The position numbers and the translations under genes were made by a program. 64,000 nt of DNA. Origin: Microdochium bolleyi (Eukaryota > Ascomycota > Sordariomycetes > Xylariales > Microdochiaceae). The DNA is taken from NCBI GenBank assembly GCA_001566295.1, contig KQ964262.1, positions 186,001 through 250,000 on the forward strand. The letters run 5' to 3'. The stretch's first letter is position 1; the number at the start of each line of letters is the position of its first letter. The notes below the pieces were generated by a model, which made no database searches, was not told the origin of the DNA, and worked only from the letters and a program-made list of their open reading frames with translations. Below, in pieces: positions 21,851 through 34,459 of the stretch.

Positions 21851-23891
21851 TGCATACGCGTAGTAAGGTACCTGAGAAAATATGCCCATCAGCCCCTTCA
21901 AACAAGAAGACCGGCACGAGAGCCAGACTGCCAGTAGTTGTCTGTCGCTGGTGGGCGCCGTCTGACCTGTCTGTTGTCTCGGAAGGTGGCATTGCCAAGC
22001 ACGGGATGGCGTGCCGCATGACGGCTGCAAGCTGTCAGTTCGCAATCGAGATAGACAGGATACGCTAGTCCTCAGCTGCCCGCATCTGTGGTCCTTCTGA
22101 TGGGAATAACGTTGACTTTCTGTGGCGCTTAGAGTTGAGCGCTGCGAGAGTTTAATTCCCGCACCCATTGGAACGGCAATGCACAGTCCGATTCGATGCA
22201 GACCCGGGACCCATGGCAATCAAGGCGGACCATGGGATAATAACGCTGGTCTTTCCTGAGTCCTATGCTGCCGGAATGCGCGGAAGACCGTTTGACCCGG
22301 ATGTTTCCTGCTTACTCCTCTCTGAGTGCAGGCTATGATGCAAAGGAGCCCGCTGCTGCTCTGTACTCTGGACGTAGGGTACACCTGATCGTGCCAGATG
22401 CAGGGTCTCAATTAGTCTCTGAAGCTTCCCCTCAAATTGACCGTAGTTGAAGAGGGTTGATGCAATCCAGGTATCGGTTTGAGCAGGGCTCTGTTGCTAG
22501 TCAACCCTCCCTTGCTTCAGTGAGCTGGCCAGTGAGGGAGCGCAAGATGGTCAGGCAAGGCTGCAGGAAGAAGCCATAGATCTATGATCTGGGCCCGCCA
22601 GCCACCTCCTGCAAGCAACAGCTCGTGCCGTATAGAGATCACATGTCCCCACATCGGGCATGTCAAAGGCTGCCGGTGCCGTCTTATTTTCATTACGGGT
22701 GTGATCGGTGGCTCTTGGCATGGGAAACGGCTGTCTCTCCGATGACAGCAGCAGCTGTGGTTGGACCCCTGCGCTCGCGCTCTCGGAGCCGACTACAGCC
22801 GGGAAGTTTGTGCAGCTGTCGATTTGGGAGACTTTCTCCCACTGCACCGATCAAGGTTTCTCTGGACGATGCACACGGGCTCTTTTCGTTCCATTCTCTC
22901 CCGTGTCGCCGTATCAGTGCTGCCGACTAATGTCTTACTCACAGCTCAGGGGTTCAGCAGCGGCAGAGTTTGGGCCTGAGGCAGATTGGCGGCGGCCCCG
23001 AGCTGACGCGCAACCGTCGTCTGTGCTCCGAGCGTGTGCAGTAGCGTCGATTGCTGGGAGGGCCTGATTTGGAGCGGACTGTGCGGGCACCAACAGCGAG
23101 CGAGAAGAAGCCACTTCGCGAGGCGGCATGGCGATGGAATCGGGGACCACTGATGTGTGTCTAGACGCCAAGCCTCTTCCCCGGATCATTTCTTAGTGTC
23201 CGCGCGGCCGTCACACTAGACTTTATAGCACACTGCTACTGCAGGGGCTCGGGGGATGTGGGAGGCGATTCCCACGACGACAGGGGCAAGCCTGCCACCG
23301 CGAGATTGCAACTCAACGCCAAACCGGTCTACCGGGACGTTTACTGATGCTTGATGATTGCCACGAGACGGTTCTGCTCAGAGCTCTGCATTGATCCCAT
23401 TTCCTCTACGAGCCACTCTCGGTCTCTCAGCTGGCGCCTCGCGCAAGAAGCATGTCTCACCCAAAGCAGCTGTGATTAGGGTTGGTGGTCGTCATCCCGA
23501 TTCATGCCCAGAAGTCCAGCCTTTCTTAGCCCCAAACCCTAAATCCAGCCTGCATGTCCCGTTTTCGATAACGGTCTGGGCTGCTCGAGCAGCGGCCGGG
23601 AGACTTCCCCCTCTCGCCTTGTATACATTCAACAGTCAAAGACTCAGAAACATCGGGCACAATGCAGACGACGACGACGACAGCCTGACCTGTGGAGACC
23701 GGCGAATCGAAGTCCGACAGCACACGAAAGCGAAGACGACAGGCATCCATCAAATATCATCACCAACACAATCACCCCGACAACGACGCTTTGCCTGCAA
23801 GCACTGTCCAACACTAGGCCCACGACTCCTACGGGAAGCCGGGGATCAACCCCGTGCTGTTTCGTCAATGACCGGGAGCTCTCATCCCAGC

Positions 23892-26800
23892 ATGGCAGAG
23901 TCTGCTGGCGGGACGCTCGTGCCGCGGATGCGCGACTCCACGGAGCCGCTCGCCGGCACGATCGCCAGCATTATCATCACGATCCTCACAGCCACGATTT
24001 TGGCCAGTCTGATCAGTATGTTTTTTCGCGTTTCCTGAGGCCCAGACACATGTCCGGACGACTGAGACCGAGAGAACTGACTGGGTCGTGGTCTCAAAAC
24101 AGCACAAAGGATATTGGGAATCAAGGAATGGCGGGCACTGCCGCCGGTCGCTTGGAGTAAGTCAACACATGCTCTCCTACGGAGTTTCAGTGGGGAGGAA
24201 TGACGGTTTCGCCCTTCCGCGTGGATCACCGCAGGAAAGGCGGCTGACATTGGCCACGCGAGGCGGGAGTACAGTCGTCTTCGCAATATTCTTCGACTCG
24301 TGGCTGTTCGTATTCGTTACGGGGATACTGAAGTTCGGCCTGGGCCTCGGCACCAGCTATGGGATATGTCAGGGCGCAATATTGCTCTGTCTCGTCTGTA
24401 AGTCCTAGCCTGACGCCGTTAGTTCCCGCTGAGGACGCACCCGCTGACACTCAACGCGTGCCCCCTTCTCAGGTTATGTTACGACCAAGATCGTGAGTGT
24501 TGAGATGGCTCACCAAAATCGATCCGGACAGCCGAGTTGCTCACACCCGTCATGAACAGTTGATCTACATCTTTTTAGTTGAGAAAGCGGTGAGTAAAGC
24601 ATCATACCGCGCAGTGCCGGCAATCTAAGCATGGCCGCGACTCAATCGGACGGTTATAACAAAAGCAAAAACAACGATGCTAACACGTCTACAACAGTAC
24701 ATCATCCGACAGAGCTCGGTACCAAAGCCCCGGCTCAAGTCGAAGCTGTACATCTTCAACTTCTTCGGCATGCTTGGTACGCATTCATTGCCTCCTTTGA
24801 AACCCGCTCGACCTAAGCGTCACCGACCGTCTGTGCATGTCGAGGGAGAACAATTACTGACTCGAGGTCTCACGCCTTCGCGGGAATGCAGGAATCTACG
24901 TAATCGTCTCAGTCCTCAACTTCGTCTTGTAAGCCTGTCCTACCTCCATTTTTATCTGACCCGCCAGCAGAACAAGACAGCTAACTAGGAACCATAATGC
25001 TATCCAACAGTCGCATCACCCGCCTGCATGAGGGCGCATGCATCATCGGCATGCAGCGCGTTGCCATGATTCCGCTCATCACTTTCGACCTGATCGTCAA
25101 TGTATGCTGTCTAAATCTACTACGGAACGCCGACATATATGCTGACCAACCCAACCTTCATCCTTTGCAGGTCTACCTAACAATACTGTTCCTCCTACCA
25201 CTCCGCAGTACGTGACCACAAGACAATATCCTTTACTCATGACCATCCATCTTGCAGACGAGCATCACGCCTGCCCTGGGACGTTCAGGATGACTGACCA
25301 TGCGTGTCCCCCACGACGCAACAGACCTGCATAAGATCCGACACATCCAGCGCAACCCGGCCAACGAGCGGCTCCGCACTGTCGCGTTCCGCACATTCAT
25401 CGGCGCCGTCGCGACAACCATTTCGAGCATAGTGTGAGTCCCATACCCAGCTGTGCATTCTCTCCGTCCTTGGGTCTCAGGGACTGGACCAATACGCACG
25501 GAGTGTGGGCCCCTCGTTTTGCCACCGACCTCGGTGCTATCTTGGTCATGGCTGACTTCCTCCCTTCTCACAGAAACCTCTCCGTGCTCATGGCTCTTGA
25601 CGGCGAGCCTGGGTGGGTGTGCCTGATGTGCTGCAATGTGGACAGTACGTTCCCGACCAAACCCTTCTGTAACAATCATGCACATGCCGCCTGCCAATAC
25701 CAATCCCGGCTCTGACTCTCGCAACACTCTTCTTGTTTCATGCTAACCATTGGGTCATTTTCTTAATACAACAGTTGCGTTCTCCGCCATCATGGTGCAT
25801 TGGGTGACGTCAAAAGACAAGACCGTCCCCTTCTCGCCCTCCGCGACGAGCGCGTACGCCAAGGGCGGCGTCACGAGCGCATACCAAGTCGACTCGGAGC
25901 ACGGCGGGCCCGGCGGCGACCCCTCGGCCCGCGTAGGCTCCGGCGGCAGCGGCATCAACCCAATGGCGGTCATCAACGGGCAGTGCCTGCACGAATGCAG
26001 GCCCGGGACGGGGTGCTACTCCACGGGCAGCGCTATGAGCACCCCGACGTCTCCGACCTTTGGCGCCAGCATCACTGGACAGAGGCAGAGCAACAACAAC
26101 AACAACAACAACAATAACAACAATAGTAGCAAGAAGGCCGCCGAGGCCATCGCGATGTACCACTACCACCACCACCGGCACATGAACGGGGGCAGCAGCA
26201 ACCGGTACCCGTTCACGAAGGCGGCGTCGGTGACGGGCGGGACGCTGGAGAACAGCCGCGCGCCGGACTCGAGCCGGTACAGCGAGTTCCGCAAGTACGG
26301 CGGGAGCAGCCTGTTCCCGGAAGGTGTGGACTGGATCTACGACGACGGCGATGGGGAAAAGGGCACGGGGGCAGGGAGCAGCGACGAGGACTGCGAGTAC
26401 GAGCTGGTGCTGCGCAAGAAGAGGAGGCCGCGCACGCCACCGATCCTGCCAGCCGAGCTGGACCCCGTGCTGACGCTGTCGCGCAAAGGTAGCCGCAAGT
26501 GGAGCGTGGCCAAGGAGACGACGCTCGTGGTCGAGTCCAAGGCCGTTGGAGAGGAGGATGGTGTCGCGAGGCAGGGCGGAGGCCCCGGGTCGAGGGCGGT
26601 GTTTGGGACGAGGACGGTGTGCCTGGGAGGGGAGCACCACCACGATGGCAAGGACGGGTGCCAAGGCGAGGGAGGTGCGGCATGCACCGGGAGTGCCGGT
26701 GGCAGCAGTAGTGTCGGTTCCCGCTTGAAGAAAGTGGCCAAGCTGCATAGCCGGAACACGAGCGGCGTCACGAGCGAGGACGGGGAAGGCGGTGGCAAGA

Positions 26801-27003
26801 AGGCAGTCAGCTGGATGGAGTCGCCGACCACCGACAGCTTTGTCGAGGGTGTCGGGGACGAGGACGGCATGTGGGATGGCACCCAAGGCAACAGGGCTGC
26901 CCGTGTCGAGCCCGAGGGCAGGCCCGCCAGCCTCAACTCGCGCGACTCGTACTTGGATCTGAGGATCGAGGACTTCGGCCTGAGCCAGGAGCAAGAACAC
27001 TAG
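23892..27003 (+). CDS. seven-helix fungal integral membrane protein with long Asn/Ser-rich tail
   Basis: Twelve exons: 23892-24015, 24103-24156, 24275-24397, 24473-24492, 24560-24589, 24698-24776, 24892-24928, 25011-25101, 25171-25207, 25325-25433, 25574-25644 and 25775-27003. They give 667 aa with every phase consistent. The third exon's acceptor (24274 rather than 24262) is the least certain. Seven hydrophobic helices can be read: TIASIIITILTATILASLI; VFAIFFDSWLFVFVTGIL; an ICQGAILLCLVCYVTTK to IYIFLVEKA stretch; FNFFGMLGIYVIVSVLNFVF; a PLITFDLIVNVYLTILFLLP stretch; FIGAVATTISSIVNLSVLMA; and MCCNVDIAFSAIMVHWV. The remaining 410 residues are hydrophilic with poly-Asn, His-rich and charged blocks and are presumably cytosolic. 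Uncharacterised fungal proteins with this layout resemble GPCRs in topology, but I see no diagnostic GPCR motif. Confidence 0.82.
26091..26125 (+). repeat. AAC trinucleotide repeat encoding poly-Asn
   Basis: About eleven AAC/AAT codons in a row inside the last exon of the seven-helix protein gene, in its cytosolic tail. A length-variable microsatellite candidate. Confidence 0.9.
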
Positions 27004-27457
27004 GTCATGCTGGTCACGAGTATCATGATGGTGTAAAGTATATTTGGGGAGAACTCTGTTTTTAAATATGTCACGGGACGCCCGTTGAGGAACGCACAGG
27101 CACGCGTATAAATGCTATTTTCCATTTTAATTTTATTTTCTGCCATACGGGCGTTTCTGCTACAAGAAACCTAATCCATACTTGCATGGAGTAGATGTTC
27201 TGCTGATGGGAAATGGAACAATGGAACTTGCTGCCTTAGAGCACTGCGTTATAGCTGCCGCTTACACCGTTGGCTGTGGTGGCGTGTTGGCAAGTTGACG
27301 CTACCCTGCACCTGATGCTTTGGCGATGGTGGAGCATCTGACGTCGAAGGCTGCCTCTGCAAACTCAGCCAGTGCCTTTCGCGAATTGGGATACACAGTT
27401 GTGTGATCTCCTGACTGTACAAGAGGGTAAGCAACACGACGGCCCAGCATAGACAGG
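27004..27457. other. intergenic
   Basis: 454 bases between two plus-strand genes. It begins with an AT-rich 3' region (a TTTTAATTTTATTTTC-like stretch at about 27124) and ends in the presumed promoter of the next gene. Confidence 0.5.
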
Positions 27458-28232
27458 ATGTCACAATCGTCACAAGTAAGTCCTGCAACCCAATCGCCTC
27501 AACCGCCTCTCGGAAAGTTCGTCACATCGAAGACCGTGTTGACGTCCCCGCACAGCCGAGGGCGGAGTCTGCATCCGCATCAACAGCCCCCACGCTGCCG
27601 CCAAACATCTCCATCTACACCGGCGCAGCAAAGCCACAGCTCCTCTCCGCCACGTTGTTTACGCGGCTGGCCACAACGGCCCTGGAGCCCAGCAAGCTCT
27701 CCGCGGCCTTGAGAGAGGGCGGCGACAGCAACGGCAGCGGTGCCGTCGGCAGCTACTGCCACCAGCACCACACGGCCGTGTTGATATTCGACGGCGCCGC
27801 GAGCAGTACCGCCGGGGAGAAGGACAGCAGCCAGGAGGAAGAAGAGGCGGCTCAGGACAGGCACCATGAGCACTTCCGTGATATCTGCCTCCGGCTCAAG
27901 GACGCCGACATCGGGGTGCAGTACGGCCGGTGCGTGTTCGACGCGGGCAGTGCAATTGCGGCGGGGTTCCAGCTTGACCAGCTGAAGAGCGGCGATATTA
28001 GTAAGTTTTCTTGTGTTGCTTGCTGATGTGCGTGCCTGCACACGAGAATTTCTCAAGCATGATGATGTTGCTGACACGAATGACAGTGGTGGTCGATCTG
28101 CAGCAGATCGAGGACGACGAGGACGACAGCGGGGACGACAAGGATAAGAAGGGAGCTAGCGATGATGAGGATGATGATAGTGACATTGACCTGGCTGCGC
28201 TGGGAGATGTTGTGAGTGGAAGTCTTTCATAG
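27458..28232 (+). CDS. hypothetical protein with acidic C-terminal tail
   Basis: Three exons (27458-27475, 27556-28000, 28087-28232) give 202 aa. The first exon codes only six residues (MSQSSQ) before a GTAAGT donor; the second intron is 86 nt. The globular part reads PNISIYTGAAKPQLLSATLF and, later, FRDICLRLKDADIGVQYGRC, FDAGSAIAAGF. The end is very acidic (DDEDDSGDDKDKKG, DDEDDDSDIDLAALGDVV). There is no signal peptide or helix; it is probably cytosolic or nuclear. I do not recognise the family. The tiny first exon is inferred from phase and splice sites and is the weakest part. Confidence 0.6.
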
Positions 28233-28406
28233 GTAACTGGAGATGTCGATCAAGACTGCGGACCTTTTTCCTCTCATTGGTTTACAAACACTTGTAGAAC
28301 ATGAACGAAACGATGTTGTTGATTGCAAAATGTCACTACCCATTGATCTCTAAATTGAGTCCAGCAGCGCAACAGAAGGAAGACTGAACTTTGCGAGAGC
28401 TCCTCT

Positions 28407-29238
28407 CTAGCCATTATACTTCTCCACGTCCAGCTCGAGCAGCGAGCCAGGCCACATGCTGCCATCTGGTTTCTCGAACAGGAAGTCCTTGACCAGGCTG
28501 AAGCCTTGTCTCTCATAGTACCTACACCAGGTCGCTGCATCAGTAGATGATCAATTGGCCGCGAAAAAGCACCGACACATATCGCGGCCAGACACAAAAC
28601 CGAAAAATTCACACTTACTGCACGAGCTTCCGGTCGTTCCCCGTCCAGCAGTCGACGTACACCCACTTCTTGCCGTGGGCCTTGGCCAGCTCGATGGTCC
28701 TGCCCAGCAGCGCGGACCCGCCGCCCTTGCGCCGCTCCGCGTCGACGCGGAAGTTGGAGACGAGCACCCAGACGTACACGAACTTGCCCTCGCGGGCGTT
28801 GATCATGTCGGCGCTCGGCCTGTACTGCTCGTTGGCGGCCATGTTGGGCGGGACGAAGTCCTGATACGCGAGCCCCGCGACGCGGACGGCGGGTGCTTCT
28901 CCATCCTCCTCCTCCCCCTTCTCTACCCCCTTCTGGCCCACCACGGCACCGCCGCTAGTGGTGGGGGTGGACTCGGCGACGAGGATCCGGGCGTGCGGGA
29001 TGTTGTCGCGGCTCATGTCGAACAGGTCCCCCGGTGACGCGTTCTTCTGGTTCTCGACGGACGCGGTGACGATCCTGGACAGGCCCTCCTGCCGGCTCTG
29101 CTGCTTGCTGAAGAGCTGCGGGCCCCACTGGTCGCCGCTGCCGATGGTGGGCAGGTACTCGATGGCCGAGTCGAACAGGTCCAGGATGTGCGCCTCGTCG
29201 GCGAGCGTGCCGTCACGGATGGTGATGGTGTGCGACAT
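28407..29238 (-). CDS. GNAT-family N-acetyltransferase
   Basis: Two exons on the minus strand (29238-28619 and 28521-28407) with a 97-nt GTAAGT...TAG intron give 244 aa. The start MSHTITIRDGTLADEAHILD and FDSAIEYLP are typical of fungal GNAT proteins. The acetyl-CoA-binding motif A is visible as RRKGGGSALLGRTIELAKAHG (R-x-x-G-x-G). It is followed by VYVDCWTGND and, across the splice junction, YYERQGFSLVKDF, the usual motif B Tyr/Phe end. A low-complexity insert (EKGEEEDGEAP) sits in a loop before the motif A region. It transfers acetyl from acetyl-CoA to an amine; the substrate is unknown. Located in the cytosol by lack of targeting signals. Confidence 0.85.
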
Positions 29239-32022
29239 GATGTATGCTGTGTAGCGTGGATAGTGCCCTGCTGAGCTCGCAAATTTCTATGCCGCAGTTG
29301 GAAGGTTGTGGCACAGAATATAAAAGGCCGCGAACTCCGTCGGGTTGTGTTGATGTTCCGGAACACGCAATCTGTCTTTATGTGGTAACGATGCTGCCTA
29401 ACACGACGTGGCGGAGGCCGACGTTGATGTTCGCTCTTAATTAAAGTGGGCAGAGGCTCGACTTATCGAAGAATCCGGGCCTGCGGGGTTCGGAGCCGTG
29501 GCAGGTTGTGCTGACCGGCGTCGGCTCTCACCTCCGGATCGCGGATAACTGCCCAATCGGGGTTGGTGGGTGGCCGGAGTATTGACTGGGGATGCCATGA
29601 TATCTCCAGCGCCCGCTGACAGGCTTGGCAGGTCAAGATAACGCACAACAGGGATTGCCGATGACGTCACTGGAGCAGAAGGTAAAATTTGTTCAACTCA
29701 AAGGCTATAGATTCCACGCATTCAAGCGTCCCTAATCGGGTGGGCATAGCCAAGTGCGACAACGATCGATAGCTCTGTCCACATTCGCGAAATGAAGAGG
29801 ACGGCCAGACGGAAGTGGCAACAAGTTTAAGTCAAAGCCACAAGCCCAGTCGACAAAGCGGCTCCCACCATCTCCGGTGTGTTACCGGCCAGTTTGGCAT
29901 GACTGAGACGCGAAGGCGACTAGAATAGCGCGAAAGGCATACTATTGCCTGCACTTGTGTGGATCTGGACACACTTTCAGTGATGGGTTATAGAAGCAAG
30001 AGGTGGTCCCCGATATCTGCTGATGACAAAGGCAGCAGGGCAGAAAGTCACGCAATTGACCGATTCAAGGAAACTCTTCGAATGCAGCCGAGCTTTTGAC
30101 ACTGCTTGTGCGTTCATACAGTCGGGATGCAACCTTCGGACGCGGGCTTCAAGCAATTCCTGCTAGTTAAGACTGGGAAGGAGCAAATGGATACAGCTGT
30201 ATTTTACAGGGCGTCAAGAAGTTTTACGCAGGAGTGTACTGCCGTCCTTGGGCCATGGCCACCAACGCGGGACATGGCGAGTCCAGAAGGGTGAGGTGCC
30301 ATAGAAGTCTCAGACGACCTGTCAGTCCTGTTCTTCATGGGCCCTTGGAACGGACAGTAGTTAGCATACCGAGCCACAATGTTGATTGAACTAGTCTTTC
30401 ACACTGTCAGACATACACGACCTAATCATCTTCGCCCCCAATACTTGGCGGCAGGCATTTCTACATAGATTAGTCAGAGGAGGCATGTGCTCGGAGTACA
30501 TTAATCACGGTGGATCTCTATATCACACTAGAAAAGCAGCCTGAATGCCAACACATTGTGATCTGCAGCTGTCCTCGTACCACGATCGTTCGATATTCTG
30601 GGGATGGCCGCGAGAAAATTCTCACGATATATCCCATATCTCATCATACAGTCCCTTCGGGTTATTTTCACCCAGTCCATCATGCAACTGAATGACCCAA
30701 GAACCAGCACGCACTTTCTAGTCACGAAGCAAGCCACTGGCAGCGAGGGTGGATGGGCGATGCACTAGCCCGGGCAGTATCTGCATGGAAATAAATATGG
30801 ATACCATGCATTTATGACATCGATGCTTTCGTCTTCGGGGCGTTCGCTGGGACCCCGTGGCGACGACCCCTTCCGGCCGACATGTCATGACAGACGAGCC
30901 ATCCTAGGCATCCTGCACTGCGACTCCGCAGTACGGACCGTGCTTGCACACACCTGCGCAGCTACCTGTCAGCCATTCGCGGACGGTTTCCCCGGCGCAC
31001 GAACAGTGGTCTCGTGCGAGGGTCAGACCATCACAAGCGTTGGGCTTTGGCATTTCGACGCTGAACGGACGTCGTTGGTTTGGCTTGTCAAGGCGTGAGA
31101 GGAACAGTCGTGAAGTGAACTGACTCAGGTCGGCGCAAGCTGTCGCGAAAGGGGCAGACGGCTTTAGCATTACGCAACGAATACAACGCTGAGAAAAGTA
31201 CGACTCGAATTTGACCGGTCGGGATATGCCTGAGGTAGTGGAACCTCACAAGTAGGACGGGACGAAGTCTGATTAGCGCGCCTGGCCTTTGAGCACAACT
31301 GATTGCTGGCCGGAAACAGGTCCGTGCTTGGGGCTGGGAACTCAGAATCCAACTGGGCAGGCCGGGCTGCTTTTGAGTAAAGATCGACATCTTGCAGACT
31401 TCTGAGGGTAAGCATAATTGACTTGTCAAAAGTCTCGACCAACCTCACTCTTGGCTCGCGCCCAGTGCGGCCATAGAGCTCTTTGTTGCGTTGCATCAGG
31501 ACGCCATCATGGCATTAGCTGTCCCTGCACCGGACTGTCCCCCGCTGCGACGTGCTCGTATCAAAGCAAGTGTGACAGGGACTGAGAGGCGGCCCGCTTC
31601 TGACGCGCAGGACGTGGAGACCGTGCGTTCCGCTGCCACCGCAGCTTTGCCGTTTTCGCCTGTGGACTCGGAGCAGGAAAAACAACACTGGGAGACTGGT
31701 CCGGATACAGTAGCTCTTACCGAGCTGCAGAGTGGTTCTGAGCTGTTCGGCAGGGATGGCATCGCCTGGAAATGCAGGTCAGTCTGTACAGGAATGCTAC
31801 TTGCGCGTATGATGACCCACGGGTTGGGCCTCAGGCCTGCCCCTGCTGGAAATACGGACACGAGTCAAAACCCTAAACGGAAGAAGAAGTACCAACAAAA
31901 GGAAACCCGGAAAGCAAAAACCGGCAGCAGCCAGGCCGTCAACTCGTCAACACGGCTCGATTCACAGCCAGGAATGCAACCCTACAGACCCCACAGACCC
32001 CTTGCCTCCCCGATCTAGACGG

Positions 32023-32050
32023 CTCCCGCCTCCCGCCTCCCGCCTCCCGC
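32023..32050. repeat. (CTCCCGC)x4 minisatellite
   Basis: Four perfect tandem copies of a 7-base C-rich unit in the gene-poor region. Confidence 0.95.
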
Positions 32051-34298
32051 CCCTACCGCCAAATCTCAATCAAGAACTGGTGGACAAGCCTCTTATGCTT
32101 CGTTTCGTGGAGCGCGTGCAGCGCATACATCCCCGGCCTCCACCCCGGCCGCGGAGGAATTTTGTAATTACGCAGCTTGAGTAGCCGCAGGGAGCCGCGT
32201 GCAAATTGTCCGATCTCCTCCTCGGGGGGCCCACGAGCCCGTGGCTCGGGGGTCCGCTTGCTTCACAAGGTACAGATTACTTGCGCTGGGCGGTGACGCG
32301 CCGTCGAGCGTAGCTGTCCGAGGAAGAAGCATCGTTAGGTGAGGATCCCATGCTATCGCCCCCCACGGGACCGAGGACATCACGTCCGCACACGTCTGCA
32401 GGGTCCTCTCGCAAGAAGGAAGGCGCAGAGGAGTACCCCGTGGCCTAGCGCGGTCAGTGTCTAACGGCTGCACAACGTGGCTGTGAGACATGAGTTAGTG
32501 GCAACAAAACGGCCCTGAGTCTTGGCTCTCGCTCCGACAGCCAGTCGCTGGGAGACCAGCCTCTCCATCCTCCCCACAAAGCTTCGGAGGGTTTTGCCGC
32601 CCGTCTTAGGTCTCGAGCGCCCCGATGGCTGCGCTCAGCCTTGCTGAAGAAAAGGCTCCCTCGGGGCAGGGCAAGGTTTGACACATACCCCCTGCCCTCA
32701 GCTGGGACCTGACATGTCGATCCTCTGCTGTTTGAGTTGCATGCATATATTTATTGGAGATATGCCTCGGCTCCGCATGAGGTCCCTGGCACTCCCGCTC
32801 TTGTTGGTGGGTATCGGGGCGACTCTCTCTAGAGTGGTTGTTGCCCTCGAAGGATCGAACTTCGCGTGTCTGTGACGGCAGGGGGTGCGTTAATCATCCT
32901 GCTTTCTCTTCTCTGGTCCGATTGGTGGTCATATCAGGTCTTGTCGAGTTGCAGTGCTCTTTTAGGGAAGACATGTCGTCGTGTCGGCTCTTTTGACAAG
33001 GCAGCACTTGTACGGAAAATCTTGCAGACGAGTTGCGATGTGGAAGATACGACCACCCGAGACGATCTCGCTGCGCCTAGTGATGTGATAGCATGTCAGA
33101 ACGCAATGCTGGGACCCCCGAAACCCTCGAATCTTACAAGGAACCTGTTGCTAATTTTTGTTGAGAGTGGCTAATGTCGAGGAACAAAACAGGCAGGCAA
33201 GCCAGCGTGTCGAGAGTAAGGCACATAACGACGCCGCTGTCGTCACAAAAAGTTTGGAGGCCGAGGTCGTGTGGCTGCCTGCAGGCAATGACTGGCCTGG
33301 GAGGGATGAGATGTGCATACTGCGAGGCAAAACCATGTAGTGTAACGACGGGATCCTTCGAGGCTGATTACATCCACAGCCCCTGTTCGACGTCTCCCAA
33401 TGTCCGCCACGTCTTTGCCGCGACGCGCGCTGGCCAAATTCGTGGAGTCGCAGGGGGTCCGCCTGTATCCGTGGCCTACTGGGCCGTGACGAGTCGGCAC
33501 TGCAGACGCCACCGGGCGGTATACACTCGGGCGGACGGATGCTTGACTCGGGCAACAAAAACAAGGCTCCGAGGCGGCAAAACTAATGCGGAAAGACGGG
33601 CCCTGCGGCTATGGCCTCATGGAGCATATTCCTGGACGCGGCAACGACAGTAGGCCACGATCCAGTTGTTCGTCAGCCTTTGCATCCTCAGACTGGTCTT
33701 TGGACTGTCTCCCTATTACTCGCTCTCTTCTAATAAAGTTTCAGGGACGAGACGGGCACAGGCGAGTCTGCAACCCCGAAGGCTAAAGTCGCTGGGGCAC
33801 GTTGTGCGAGGCAGAGACCAACAGGCCGGGAAAGAACCTTCGGATAGATAACTCCCCATACTCTGTGCGAGACCCAACATCACACCGTGACTGACTTGCT
33901 GTTCAGACGCCCATGCTGCCGCTTATTCTCACAATGGGTCCACTATCCTCTCGCACCTCGAGGACCGCGGTCCAGATCCGTACAGATCCGCCAGATCCGT
34001 CCCGCGAGCTGCATTGATGCCTGTCTAGCTTTCCCCAAGCGTACCCCCTGTGAGCTGGATGCAGTCTGTGGATTGACTTCACAAGGAAGGCCGATGCAAC
34101 ATGGCCAGCCGTGTCTGTGATATGATTAGCCTGCCGGGAGTAACGCCAAGACCATCTTGACGACAGCTCAGTTCTTCCCCGCCGGCGAGGCTCGTAAACC
34201 GCGCTGGGACATGCTTTTGCCCCAGCAGTCCCGAATGTCAACGTCTGGCGTCCGCATCGAAGTTGTTGATGTGAGCGTTGACTACGAGCCCGCTTCAA

Positions 34299-34305
34299 GT
34301 ATAAG
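34299..34305 (+). promoter_or_regulatory. TATA-like box upstream of hydrophobin gene
   Basis: GTATAAG about 155 bases before the hydrophobin ATG, followed by a C/T- and A-rich leader (ACTCCATCTTCAACC) typical of highly expressed fungal genes. Confidence 0.4.
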
Positions 34306-34459
34306 TACCGCGATGATTCCTGCTCTTGGTATTCAAATCTTTCTCTCCTCATCAGCATCACAGCCGATACACTCGCCACTACCACCTCAAGAAGCCTTCC
34401 CTTCAAAGCACATCTCCTGAACTCCCTAACAGATCATACTCCATCTTCAACCATTCAAT

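Larger units (their letters stand above)
21108..23891. other. gene-poor region with decayed-looking fragments
   Basis: Apart from the two fragments listed separately, many overlapping open frames of 60-225 codons occur, but none has a start, composition or motif that I can defend. The last 200-300 bases are probably the leader and promoter of the seven-helix membrane protein gene. Confidence 0.45.
29239..34459. other. 5.2 kb gene-poor region
   Basis: No frame here has a recognisable domain, and no spliced model I tried gave one. The largest candidates (a 175-codon plus frame at 31491-32018, 137- and 167-codon minus frames near 33151-34406) look random. A (CTCCCGC)4 repeat lies at 32023. The last few hundred bases should contain the hydrophobin promoter, including a TATA-like GTATAAG at about 34299. 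Confidence 0.5.

Noticed and set aside
25260..25380. Alternative acceptor at 25259 in the seven-helix gene
   Set aside because: Using it leads to an in-frame stop within about 22 codons, whereas the acceptor at 25324 continues in phase into the next helix.
31491..32018. 175-codon plus-strand frame in the gene-poor region
   Set aside because: No recognisable motif; the composition changes abruptly along its length and it ends in a simple repeat area.
32790..32880. AGTTCGATCC on the minus strand as a possible tRNA T-loop
   Set aside because: No cloverleaf could be drawn around it by eye.
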